Source: Chloroflexota bacterium (GTDB taxonomy: Bacteria > Chloroflexota > Dehalococcoidia > JACPQD01). Taken from it: a stretch of DNA of 64,000 bases. The notes under the pieces were generated by a model. The model searched no databases. It was not told where the DNA came from and saw nothing but the letters and a program-made list of their open reading frames with translations. Where the stretch lies: positions 17,708 through 81,707 of the forward strand of contig JACPQD010000044.1 of NCBI GenBank assembly GCA_016190665.1. Direction: 5' to 3'. Shown one piece after another: positions 1 to 8,844 of this stretch. The first letter of the stretch is position 1. Each line of letters opens with the position of its first letter. The position numbers and the translations under genes were made by a program.

Positions 1-450
1 TGTATCGCCCAGATGGTAGAGGCGCAGGTCGTCCTCGGTGTAGATGATAAAGCCCACCGGGTTGCCATAGAGCGGAGGCTCGACTGTCCTCAGGATGGAC
101 GCGTGCCAGGCCTGGACCGCCCGGACCGCAATGCCTTTGAAGCGGCGCACGTAGCCATAGGCCATGCCCTTCGCCCGCTCCGCGGAGATGCCGTTGCGTA
201 GCAGATGCGTGATCACCGCGTTATCGCTCCACACCGGGCAATCGCACTTCCGGGCTATCTCCAGGGCATCTCCCATATGGTCGCGAGCAGCGTGGGTCAC
301 GATCATGAGATCCGGCGACTCCAGCTCCTCCAGGGTGATGGGGCACTGATCGCTCTCCGAGATGTAAGGGTCGATGAGGACCCTCGTGCCGCTCTCCGTG
401 GTGAGCTGAAAAGCCGAGACGCCGAGGTACTTCAGTTTGACTTCCGACAT
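1..450 (-). CDS. Metallo-beta-lactamase-fold hydrolase, 3' end missing
   Basis: The frame is open from an ATG at 450 to the window edge (150 codons seen). The N-terminus MSEVKLKYLGVSAF, the strand LIDPYI (about residues 25-30) and a later HLGDT match the UPF0173/YtkL-like branch of metal-dependent MBL-fold hydrolases. The metal motif normally read HxHxDH is here HAARDH (residues 53-58), so the second histidine is missing. Metal binding may therefore be altered. The start is supported by GAAGGAG about 9 nt upstream. It lies downstream of, and in the same direction as, the three UGSC genes, after a 187-bp gap, so co-transcription is possible. Substrate unknown. Confidence 0.72.
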   Translation of the reverse strand, partial: MSEVKLKYLGVSAFQLTTESGTRVLIDPYISESDQCPITLEELESPDLMIVTHAARDHMGDALEIARKCDCPVWSDNAVITHLLRNGISAERAKGMAYGYVRRFKGIAVRAVQAWHASILRTVEPPLYGNPVGFIIYTEDDLRLYHLGDT

Positions 451-590
451 GGGTTATCGCTCCTTCTCTAGAAAGAATCCTCCTGAGCTGGCAGCGCGCC
501 GGGACAGGCACGAACCGGGCCGCCTGGCTCGGGGCGAGGCAGGGCTCCGATCACGGTCCATCCCCCGGGTACGGCTCGGGCAAGCCAGCC

Positions 591-626
591 GTCAGACTTG
601 TCCGACAGGTCCGACCAGTCCGACTA
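591..626. repeat. 9-bp tandem repeat GTCYGACNN, four units
   Basis: Four consecutive 9-mers of the form GTCCGACNN (first unit GTCAGAC) lie in the gap between the MBL gene and the first UGSC gene. The same unit recurs at 32241, 51852 and 55436, and a related one at 30435, always between genes. Confidence 0.7.
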
Positions 627-637
627 CCGCATCGCCC

Positions 638-2329
638 CTACCTGCGCGACCTTCTGAAGTCGTTCATCGACTTCACGGGCGTCCCATCCTTGAAGGCGAT
701 GGGCCGCGTAACGGCCCTCGTAGAGTCGAAGAAGCTGGCCACGAAGGACGCGTGGGACCCGCCGCCCCCCGCCACAAGAACCATGATTTCCTCCGGCGAG
801 CTGGCCACCTTGTGTATGGGGTGTTCCTTCACCAGGGAATGCCCTTTCACCCGCTCGGAGATAATGTAGGGCGGATAGGGGGCGCGGGCATACTTGAAGA
901 GGTAATCACGGATAGACTTCTTGTCGAAGCCATCCCGCTTCAGCACCATCGCCTGCTCCGGTCCGAAAATGCACAGCGGCTGGCCACCGCCGGCTATGAT
1001 GTTGTTAGAGCCGGAGGCGACCATGTTGCCCACCATGGTGCTCAGCAGCCCCTTGCCCGTGGTGCTCATCATGTCAATGATATTGTGCGGGGCCGCGCCC
1101 CCGAAGACGGTCACCGTGGAGACGTCCTCCGGGTAGCCCAGCTCCACATGCAGCGGCTCCCAGGGGTTCTCGTCCTCGTTCTCAGCGATGCACAGCGAAT
1201 ACTTCCCCGCCTGGCCGAAGGTCGACCGGTCGTAGATGCCCGGCTCGCCCCCAGCGATGTTCAGCACCACCAGGCGCACTGCCCTGCCAATGGTGGCGTT
1301 GGCCCGCATCACGGAGCCAAAGAGCCCGTAGCCGTAGTTCACCTCCAGCTCCTTGACCACCGGCCCGTTAATTATCACGATAGGCGTCGCCGGGTTAGTC
1401 GTGGCGATGATGCCCGGCAGGTTGAACTCCGGCGCGGACATGGCCTCCACCGCCGCCAGCACCACAGGGAAGTACGCCGGCAGACAGCCCGCCATCACCG
1501 CGTTGATGGCTATCTTCTCCACCGTCGCCTTGCCCCGGCGCGGCTTGAAGACGGCCACTACCTCCCGGGGATCGCGGTCGGTGTACTCCAGCATCCGCGC
1601 CACTTCGGAACGGGTGGGCGGAACGATGGGCAGCCCGTCGGTCCAGCCCCTTCCGTAGAAGAGGCGATTGGCGGCCTCGATCTCAGCGCTTCCCTTGACC
1701 TCCACCCCCTCGGCGGCGAAGGCGGGCCGGCTGCGCACCGCGGCCTTAGGCTGCGGGTATCCCTTATCTCGGTATTCCTCATCCAGCTTGCCGGCTGGGG
1801 TGGTGAGCACGTGGACGATCTCCGGGAGGTTCCGCTCCGCGTGGACTTTGACCTGCTCGGGCGTGAAGCGCTTGGGCGGGTGCGGCTCGAGGACCACCGG
1901 CAACTGAGGCAGGCCCAGGGCGGTCAGCTCCTCCCTGGCCAGTTGCCCAAACTCCTCGGAGGCCACATAGGCCGTGGGCACACCCCTCTTCTCCAGCTCG
2001 ACCACATCGTGGACACTCCACGAAGTGCAGGAGCCTCAGTCGCCGTGGGCGTGGACCACGAAGGCGGCCTTCTTCGCCAGGTCGTCAAGCACTTCGGGAG
2101 GCGTCGGGCGCGCCGTGTCCGGCTTCTTATATCTCACCGCGCCGGCGAGGCCGTACTTGGCGCTGAGCACCTCCTCCACCCGCTCCAGATAGACGTCGCT
2201 ATTGATCTTGTTGTTATCAATAAAACAACCGATCTTGCCTTCGAGGGTGTCCAGGCGGGAAGCCAGGTTCAGCGCCACCGCATCGACCTCGCCTATCGGG
2301 TTGAGCAGGACATCTGTCTGTGTGGCCAT
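638..2329 (-). CDS. UGSC-motif selenoprotein, copy A (UGA at 2036-2038 read as Sec)
   Basis: Two same-frame ORFs are separated only by one TGA (2036-2038). Reading it as selenocysteine gives a 563-residue protein with Sec98 in HAHGD-U-GSC, the motif that names the UGSC (seleno)protein family. The N-terminal part (1-97) begins MATQTDVLLNPIGEVD. The larger C-terminal part contains FYGRGWTDGLPIVPPT and is glycine-rich near the end (VAGGGGSHASF). Sec followed by GSC suggests a thiol/selenol redox or nucleophilic site; the substrate is not known to me. Copies B and C are close paralogues with the UGA at the same place. The ATG at 2329 is 2 bp from the stop of copy B, so the two are one transcript. 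The alternative, termination at UGA, would leave a 97-residue stub and an ORF without a ribosome site. Confidence 0.85.
2007..2023 (-). promoter_or_regulatory. Candidate SECIS hairpin of UGSC copy A
   Basis: Directly after the UGA the mRNA can fold TCGTGGA-GTG-TCCACGA, a perfect 7-bp stem starting 13 nt after the UGA with GU in the apical loop. Bacterial SECIS elements sit inside the coding region at this distance. Copies B and C have the same hairpin at the same spacing. Confidence 0.7.
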
Positions 2330-2331
2330 GG

Positions 2332-4023
2332 TTACTTCGCCCTCCTTCTCTTGAACTCCTCAACTGTCTTAACTAGGGCGCCATTCTTCAGGGCGAGGGG
2401 CCTCGAGGCGGCCCGCGTGGCGTCCAGGAAGCTGGCTACGAAGGACGAGTGGGAGCCTCCGCCGCCGGCCACCATAATCATGATCTCGTCTGGACTCAGC
2501 GCCACCCGATGTATAGGGTGGTCCTGCCAGGTGAAGCACAGCTCCTCGTTCTCCGCGCTAATGGAATAGGCGGGATAAGGGGCGCGAGCGTACTCGTAGA
2601 TGTAGTCGCGGACCTTCTTCTTATCGAAGCCGTCGCGGGCCAGCACGGCCGCCTGCTCCGGACCGAGAATGACCAGCGGCTGGCCGCCGCCGGTGCAGAT
2701 GTTGTTGCTGCCCGTGGCCACCAGGTTGCCGCAGATGGTGGAGAGGATACCCTCCGCTGTGGTGCTGGTCATGTCCAGGATGTTCTGCGGCGCCGCGCCG
2801 CCGAAGACGGTCACCACGGAGGCGTCCTTCGAGTATCCCAGCTCCACGTGCAGCGGCTCCCAGGGGTTCTCCGCTTCGTTCTCGGCGATACACATCGAGT
2901 ACTTGCCCGCCTGGCCGAAAGTGGAGCGGTCGTAGATGCCCGGCTCCCCTCCCGCGATGTTCAGCACCACCAGGCGCACCGCACGACCTATCGTGGCGTT
3001 AGCCCGCATCACGGACCCGAAGAGCCCGTAGCCGCAGTTCACCTCGAGTTCCTTCACCACCGGCCCGTTCATGATGACCATGGGCGACGCGGGGTTCGTC
3101 GTGGCGATGATGCCCTGCAGGTTGAACCTGGGTTCACCCATGGCCTCCACGGCCGCCAGCACCACCGGGAAGTACTCCGGGACGCACCCCGCCATCACGG
3201 CGTTGATGGCTATCTTCTCCACCGTCGCCTTGCCGCTCCGCGGCTTGAAAACGGCCACCTCCTCCTGGGGGTCGCGGTCGGTGTACGCCAGCATTTTCTC
3301 CACCGCCGAGCGCGTCGGCGGGATGATAGGCAGGCCGTCGGTCCAACCCCGGCCGTAGAAGATGCGGTTTGCCGCCGTGGGGCTCCCCTTGAGCTCCAGC
3401 GACTCCGGTGCGAAGGCGGGCCGGCTGCGCACCGCCGCCTTGGGCTGAGGGTAGGCTTTCTTGCGATATTCCTCGACCAGCTCTTCGGCGGGCGTGGTCA
3501 GCACGTGCACCACCTCGGCCAGCGCCTTATCAGCGAAGGGGCGGAACTGGTCCGCCGTGAAGCGCTTGGGCGGGTGCGGCGACATGATGATAGGAAGCTG
3601 GGGCATGCCCAGCGCTTCCGAGTCGTCCCGGCCCAGTCGGGCGAACTCCTCGGAGGCGAAGTAGGCCGTGGGAATGCCCCTTTTCTCCAGCTCGACGACG
3701 TCGTGGACACTCCACGAGGTGCAGGAGCCTCAGTCGGCGTGGGCGTGGACGACAAAATCACACTTCGCCGCCATCTCATCGATAATCTCCTGAGGGGCAG
3801 GCACGCTAGAGAGAGGCTTCGTCCGCATGATGGCTTCCGCCATACCGTATTTCTCTTTGAGAAGCTCCAACAGGCGCGCCAGGAAGACATCGCTGTTCAC
3901 CTTGTGGTTGTCGATGAAGCCACCCACCGTCCCCTCCAGGCTCTTCAGCCTAGGGGCCAGCTTCAGTTGCTGCACGTCGACTTCCCCGACGGGGTTGAGC
4001 AGAACGTCAGTTTCAGCTACCAT
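2332..4023 (-). CDS. UGSC-motif selenoprotein, copy B (UGA at 3730-3732 read as Sec)
   Basis: As in copy A, two same-frame ORFs are joined by a single TGA. The product is 563 residues, the same length as copy A, with Sec98 in HAHAD-U-GSC. The N-terminus is MVAETDVLLNPVGEVD. The C-terminal part has FYGRGWTDGLPIIPPT and VAGGGGSHSSF, so all conserved blocks of the family are present. It sits 2 bp upstream of copy A. A 386-bp gap with palindromic repeats separates it from copy C. The substitutions relative to A and C are spread over the whole length, which argues for three maintained genes rather than assembly duplication. Confidence 0.85.
3701..3717 (-). promoter_or_regulatory. Candidate SECIS hairpin of UGSC copy B
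   Basis: The hairpin TCGTGGA-GTG-TCCACGA is identical to that in copy A and begins 13 nt after the UGA at 3730-3732. The preceding codons GGC TCC TGC encode the GSC of the motif. Confidence 0.7.
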
Positions 4024-4409
4024 AGTACCTCCGAGTGAAGTTGCGCCAATCAGGATGCATCTGATGCCCCCTTTGCCGGTCTTAACAAGAACATGTGCCC
4101 TTCGGCGGACTCATCAACCCCCTAAATCCCCCAATCTTGGGGGACTTTACTGGACCTGGGGGACACCCCCAGACCCCCGCCAGAGGCGCTGCGCCCTCTG
4201 GACTCCCGCTCCTCCGTCACTAGCGTGGCGTCCCTCCCTCTTCAGGGGATAAGAGGGAGAGGTCCAACCCCACCCCACATCCCGCCTTTCTGTCGCAACA
4301 ATATGAAGGCGTTTATCTGGGAACCATGAAAGGGCAATCAACAAGGAGAGGCTTGTTTTCGCCTTCGCCGAGCTGGGTCGCTATCCCCTTCTCGTCTTGA
4401 ACCCTGAGC
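4024..4409. other. Intergenic region with two palindromic repeats
   Basis: No gene is supported here. It holds TCCCCCAA-tc-TTGGGGGA (4127-4144) and an imperfect palindrome with arms CCAGAGG/CCTCTGG (about 4180-4201). Both look like dispersed palindromic repeats. Either could act as a transcription attenuator between UGSC copies C and B. Confidence 0.5.
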
Positions 4410-6089
4410 TTAACTCAGGGTGAACTCCTGCACCGATTTCACGGGCGTCCCGTCCTTCAGGGCGATGGGGCGCGTGACCGCCCGCGTGCCATCGAAGAAG
4501 CTGGCGACGAAGGAGGAATGGGAGCCCCCGCCGCCGGCCACCATGATCATGATCTCCTCCGGGCTGCTGGCCACTGTGTGAACTGGGTGGTCCTGCCAGG
4601 TGAAGCATAGGTCCTCGTGATCGGCGGCGATAGTGTACGGCGGATAGGGGGCTCGTGCGTACTCGTAAATGTATTCCCGTATCTTCTGCTTGTTGAAGCC
4701 ATCCCGCGCCAGCACGGCGGCTTGCTCCGGCCCGAAGATAATGAGCGGCTGGCCGGCGCCGGCGGCGATATTGTTGCTGCCGGAGGCCACCATGTTGCCG
4801 CACATGGTGGACAGGATGCCCTCCCCTGTGGTGCTGGTCATATCCAGCACGTTCTGGGGCGCCGCGCCGCCAAAGACGGTCACTGTGGATACCTCTTTGC
4901 GGTAGCCACGCTCCACGTTCAAAGGCTCCCAGGGGTTCTCCGCCTCGTTCTCGGCCATGCAGAGGGAGTATTTGCCCGCCTGGCCGAAGGTGGAGCGGTC
5001 ATAGATGCCCGGCTCACCGCCAGCTATGTTCAGCACCACCAGGCGGACCGCGCGGCCGATGGCGGCGTTGGCCCGCATCACCGAGCCAAACAGGCCATAG
5101 CCGCAGTTAACCTCCAGCTCCTTCACCACGGGCCCATTGATGATGAGCAGCGGCGAAGCGGGGTTGGTGGTGGCGATGATGCCCGCCAGATTGAACTCCG
5201 GCGCCGCCATCGCCTCCACCGCGGCCAGGACTACGGGGAAGTACTCCGGAATGCACCCGGCCATCACCGCGTTGATGGCTATTTTCTCCACCGTAGCCTT
5301 GCCGCGACGCGGCTTGAAGATCGCCATCACCTCATCAGGGTCCCGGTCAGTGTACTGGAGCATCCGGGCCACCGCCGGGCGAGTGGGTGGGATGATGGGC
5401 AGGCCGTCCGTCCAGCCGCGTCCGTAGAAGAGACGGTTGGCGGCCTCGATGCTGCCGCGCACCTCCGGGCCCTCGGCGGCGAAGACGGGCCGGCTCCTGA
5501 CGACGGCCTTGGGCCTGGGGTATTCCTTGTTCCGGTACTCCTTCGCCAACTGGTCGGCCGGCGTCGTCAAGACGTGGACGATCTCGGGGACGGCGGCATC
5601 GGCGAAGGTGCGGAACTGGTCGGCGGTGTAGCGCTTGGGGGGGTGAGGGACGACAATGATGGGCAGTTGTGGCATACCCAGCGCCAACAACTCCTCCTTG
5701 GCCAGGAGCGCGAACTCCTCCGAAGCAATGTAGGCAGTGGGGACGCCCTTTTGCTCCAGCTCGACGACATCGTGGACACTCCACGAGGTGCAGGAGCCTC
5801 AATCAGCGTGGGCATGCACCACAAAGGCGCTCTTCTCGACCTCAGCCATCACCGTCGGCGGCACGGGCTTGGAGGAGCTGGGCTTCCTGGTGATGAAGGA
5901 GCTGCTCATGCCGTGTTTTTCGACCAGCAACTCGGCGACGCGCGCGATGAGGACATCGCTGTTCACCTTGTTGTTATCGATGAAGCCGCCGGCTGTGCCC
6001 TGAAGCGTTTTCAGCCGGGGGGCCAGCTTGAGTTCCGCCGCATCCACCTCTCCCACGGGGTTAAGCAGGACATCCGTCTCGGCAACCAC
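4410..6089 (-). CDS. UGSC-motif selenoprotein, copy C (UGA at 5799-5801 read as Sec)
   Basis: This is the first gene of the triplet in transcription order. Reading the single in-frame TGA as Sec gives 559 residues with Sec97 in HAHAD-U-GSC. It shares with A and B the opening TDVLLNPVGEVD, the block FYGRGWTDGLPIIPPT and the glycine-rich VAGGGGSHSSF. It differs by a few residues of length before the Sec codon and at the C-terminus. An AGGCGAGCG-type purine stretch precedes the ATG. The upstream region carries a dispersed palindrome (6111-6150) and no clear promoter that I can place with confidence. Confidence 0.85.
5770..5786 (-). promoter_or_regulatory. Candidate SECIS hairpin of UGSC copy C
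   Basis: Same TCGTGGA-GTG-TCCACGA hairpin, again 13 nt after the UGA. Conservation in three diverged paralogues supports function, although coding constraint on the same residues could also keep it. Confidence 0.7.
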
Positions 6090-6110
6090 GCTCGCCTCCT
6101 CCCACGGGGG

Positions 6111-6150
6111 GTAGGGGCACGGTGTCCCGATTGCATCGGGATGCCCCTAC
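6111..6150. repeat. Dispersed palindrome
   Basis: GTAGGGGCA and TGCCCCTAC arms enclose a second stem TCCCGAT-tgc-ATCGGGA. It lies between the divergent UGSC and antitoxin genes (gap 6090-6339), which otherwise shows nothing I can assign. Confidence 0.5.
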
Positions 6151-6339
6151 TCAAGGATGGCCCTATCCTATATCCGATGTGAAGGTTTGTCAAGGGATTG
6201 GCGTCCGGAGCTTCTCCTCTGCAGGGGTTGGCGGCGGGAGACAAGCCCCCGCCCTAAAGGTCGCTTTGACACGGGCGGCATCGCAAGTGTACACTTAAGT
6301 CGATACGTACGTAACGTCCTTTAATCCGGAAGATCGGAC

Positions 6340-6594
6340 ATGACCGATGTGCCCACCGTAGAAGCCAGACAACGGTTTTCGGAGATAGTCAGTCGAGCCG
6401 CCTACGGCAAGGAGCGCATAGTCTTGACGCGTCGAGGAAACAGGCTCGCCGCCATAGTCCCCATCGAAGATATCGAGCTGCTGGAAGCGTTGGAAAACCG
6501 ACTGGACCTCGAAGATGCGCGCGCGGCGCTCTCGGACTCCACGGAGAAGGGGACGATCCCCTGGCAGAAGATCAAAGCCGACTTGGGCCTTTAG
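6340..6594 (+). CDS. Phd/YefM-type antitoxin
   Basis: An 84-residue protein. The N-terminal Phd/YefM fold is visible as EARQRFSEIVSRAAYGKERIVLTRRGNRLAAIVPIED, followed by an acidic helical tail that in this family covers the toxin. It would bind its own promoter and neutralise the RelE/ParE-like product of the next gene, which starts 6 bp downstream. That toxin gene is frameshifted in this assembly, so the antitoxin may be an orphan. Confidence 0.85.
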   Translation: MTDVPTVEARQRFSEIVSRAAYGKERIVLTRRGNRLAAIVPIEDIELLEALENRLDLEDARAALSDSTEKGTIPWQKIKADLGL

Positions 6595-6600
6595 GCGAAC

Positions 6601-6869
6601 ATGGCTTACATCATAGAGTTCGCCGCCGGCGCGGAGCGCGCGTTCAGGAAACTTCCCGGGCGGCTCCAGGCTCGGTCGAGACCCCACATAGACGCACTGG
6701 CGGGTGAGCCGCGGCCCGTGGCGCAGAGCCGCTCTCGGGGGAAAGAGGCCTCTATCGCCTCCGGGTGGGCGACCACCGAATAGTATACATTGTGGAAAGC
6801 GAGCGACTGATCGTGCTCGTGTTGAAGGCTGGGCATCGGAAGGACGTTTACCGCCGGATGAGAGGATAG
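6601..6869 (+). pseudogene. RelE/ParE-family toxin, frameshifted
   Basis: The ORF from ATG 6601 starts as a RelE/ParE toxin (MAYIIEFAAGAERAFRKLPGRL...) but loses the frame near 6717-6725 and stops at 6783. The family's C-terminal half (LSGERGLYRLRVGDHRIVYIV, then a short strand and a tail ending YRRMRG) is intact in another frame up to the TAG at 6867-6869. One extra base near 6720 would restore a normal product of about 89 residues. It follows its antitoxin directly. It is either a genuinely inactivated toxin or a 1-base sequence error. Confidence 0.75.
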
Positions 6870-7190
6870 CCACACATAGGCAGGGGGCCATAACGCGGGC
6901 GTTCATAACCCACACCTGCAATCATGGCGGCCCAGTTGGTGCAGGCAGGCCAGCTTTGCGGCATGTCGCTGTCCGTACTATGCTGGACACGAGAGGCGTC
7001 GGACGCCGTTTTCTCAGCCCCCTCTAATGTTCAAACCCCAGCTTTGTGCTACGCTACCTTCTGACGGCGCGCCGTGAAGACCGCTCCGCTATCCCTTTGT
7101 TTGACTCACCATAATCGGCAAGCTATAATATCCATTTGAAGTCCGTCAGCCCCGACTCGTCGGGGCGAGAAAGGGAGGCCTCCACCATTC
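6870..7190 (+). other. Leader and promoter region of the ABC operon
   Basis: No coding region is supported. It contains the promoter at 7101-7129 and, in the presumed 5' leader, a short hairpin CCCCGAC-tc-GTCGGGG (7150-7165). A purine-rich AGAAAGGGAGG (7169-7179) may serve as a distant ribosome site. Confidence 0.5.
7101..7129 (+). promoter_or_regulatory. Sigma-70-type promoter
   Basis: TTGACT (7101-7106), a 17-bp spacer and TATAAT (7124-7129): a near-consensus housekeeping promoter upstream of the ABC exporter operon. Confidence 0.75.
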
Positions 7191-8129
7191 ATGATTGAGG
7201 TCGAAAAGCTTACCAAGTTCTATGGCGATTTCCCCGCCATCGAGGACGTCAGCTTCTCGGTGAAGAAAGGGGAGATCCTGGGATTTCTGGGCCCCAACGC
7301 GGCGGGGAAGACCACGGCGATGCGCATCCTTACCTGCTTCATGCCGCCTTCCAGCGGCACGGCGCGCATAGCCGGCTACGACATCCTCGACCAGTCCCTG
7401 GAGGTGCGCAAGCACATCGGCTACCTGCCGGAGATGGTCCCCCTTTACACGGACATGACGGTGCGCGCCTATCTGGGTTTCATGGGCGCCATCCGCGGCA
7501 TGAACGGCAGCAAGATCAAGAAACGCATCGACGACGTCGTGGACCTCTGCCGGCTGGAGGAATATGTCGACACCCCCACCGGCAGGCTCTCCAAGGGCTT
7601 CCGCCAGCGCGTCGGCATCGCTCAGGCGGTCCTGCACGAGCCGGATGTCCTGATTCTAGACGAGCCGACGGTGGGCATCGACCCCCGCCAGGTGGTGGAG
7701 ACCAGAAAGCTGATCAAGGACCTGGGCAAGGACCACACGATCATCTTGAGCACGCACATCCTTCCCGAGGTCAGCATGGTCTGCGAGCGTGTCATCATCA
7801 TCAACGAGGGCCACGTGGTGGCTATGGACCGCCCGGAGAACCTGTCCGCCCGACTGTCAGGTGCGGAGCGCATGACTTTGGAGGTGCGGGGCCCGGTGAG
7901 GGACGTAGTGGCGCGCGTCCGCCAGATCAAGGGCGTCCGGGACGTGACCTGGGAGGGCATCGACGAGACGAAGAACCGCTATACGATCCTTTGTCGGCCG
8001 GGCAATGACATCCGCGAGGCGCTGGCGTCCACGGTCGTCCAGAGCGGCTGGGGCCTGCTGGGCCTTCAAGCGGGCGGCCTGAGCTTGGAAGAGATATTCT
8101 TGAAGCTAACCACCAAAGAGGAGATTTAG
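7191..8129 (+). CDS. ABC transporter ATP-binding protein (GldA/CcmA-like)
   Basis: A 312-residue ABC ATPase. Walker A GPNAAGKT (residues 34-41), signature LSKGFRQRVG, Walker B VLILDEPTVGID and a downstream switch histidine in ILSTHILPE are all present. The C-terminal extra domain (about 220-312) is typical of ABC-2 exporter ATPases. It heads an operon with a permease 4 bp downstream, a GldG-like protein and a DUF4340 protein, the arrangement of gldA-gldF-gldG modules. The exported substrate is unknown. In non-gliding bacteria such modules are widespread and poorly understood. Confidence 0.92.
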   Translation: MIEVEKLTKFYGDFPAIEDVSFSVKKGEILGFLGPNAAGKTTAMRILTCFMPPSSGTARIAGYDILDQSLEVRKHIGYLPEMVPLYTDMTVRAYLGFMGAIRGMNGSKIKKRIDDVVDLCRLEEYVDTPTGRLSKGFRQRVGIAQAVLHEPDVLILDEPTVGIDPRQVVETRKLIKDLGKDHTIILSTHILPEVSMVCERVIIINEGHVVAMDRPENLSARLSGAERMTLEVRGPVRDVVARVRQIKGVRDVTWEGIDETKNRYTILCRPGNDIREALASTVVQSGWGLLGLQAGGLSLEEIFLKLTTKEEI

Positions 8130-8133
8130 TCCG

Positions 8134-8844
8134 GTGAGAAACACGACGTCTATCGCGGTCAAAGAGCTTCGCTCGTACTTCGCCTCCCCTATCGCCTATG
8201 TGGTGACCGCCGTCTTTCTGGTCATCACCGGCTATTTCTTCGCTTTCAACATCGTCAACGCGCAGGAAGCTACCATAAGGGGGTTCCTCTTCCCGGGTGG
8301 CTTCGTCATGCTGCTTCTGGCGCCCATCCTGACCATGCGCCTCCTGGCCGAGGAGCAAAAGATGGGCACGCTGGAGCTGTTATTGACGGCACCAGTCAGA
8401 GATGCTGAGGTGGTTCTCGGCAAGTACGTGGCCAGCATCCTGATCTACCTGGCCATGATCGCCTTGACCCTTTACTACCCCGTGCTTCTCTTCCTCTTCG
8501 GCGATCCGGACCCGGGGCCGATCGCCAGCGGCTATCTGGGTCTGTTCCTTCTTGGCGCCGCTTTTATCGCTGTGGGGATACTGGCCTCCTCGCTCTCCAG
8601 CAATCAGATCGTGGCCGCGGTCATCGGCTTCGGGATACTGATACTCCTATGGGTCATCAACGGCGCCGGGGGATTCCTTAGCGGCCCACCCAAGGCCGTC
8701 GTCGATTACCTGGCGCTGCCCGCCCATTTCGGTGACTTTGCGGCGGGCATAATCGACACCAAGAACTTGATTTACTACCTGAGCCTCACCGCGCTGTTCC
8801 TGTTCCTGGCGGTGAGGTCTCTGGAAACCAGGAGATGGAGATAA
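8134..8844 (+). CDS. ABC-2 type permease (GldF-like)
   Basis: A 236-residue membrane protein starting at GTG 8134. I count about six hydrophobic segments, beginning with IAYVVTAVFLVITGYFFAF and ending YYLSLTALFLFLAVRSL. The cytoplasmic loop LAEEQKMGTLELLLTAPV is the classic ABC-2 permease coupling motif. It would be the membrane partner of the ATPase 4 bp upstream. The stop overlaps the next start (TAATG at 8842-8846), indicating translational coupling. Confidence 0.9.
   Translation: MRNTTSIAVKELRSYFASPIAYVVTAVFLVITGYFFAFNIVNAQEATIRGFLFPGGFVMLLLAPILTMRLLAEEQKMGTLELLLTAPVRDAEVVLGKYVASILIYLAMIALTLYYPVLLFLFGDPDPGPIASGYLGLFLLGAAFIAVGILASSLSSNQIVAAVIGFGILILLWVINGAGGFLSGPPKAVVDYLALPAHFGDFAAGIIDTKNLIYYLSLTALFLFLAVRSLETRRWR

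Noticed and set aside
591..626. Possible CRISPR array
   Set aside because: The units are 9 bp and directly adjacent, without spacers. No cas gene is present in the window.
638..6089. Reading each UGSC gene as two separate genes ending at TGA
   Set aside because: The second ORFs have no ribosome site and begin at arbitrary GTG/ATG codons after the conserved GSC motif. All three copies have the TGA at the same codon with the same hairpin.
437..6182. Long plus-strand ORFs (437-2569, 2449-4038, 4617-6182)
   Set aside because: They lie antisense to the UGSC genes, are rich in His/Arg/Gly without any domain, and repeat in parallel with the three paralogues. They are shadows of GC-rich coding sequence.
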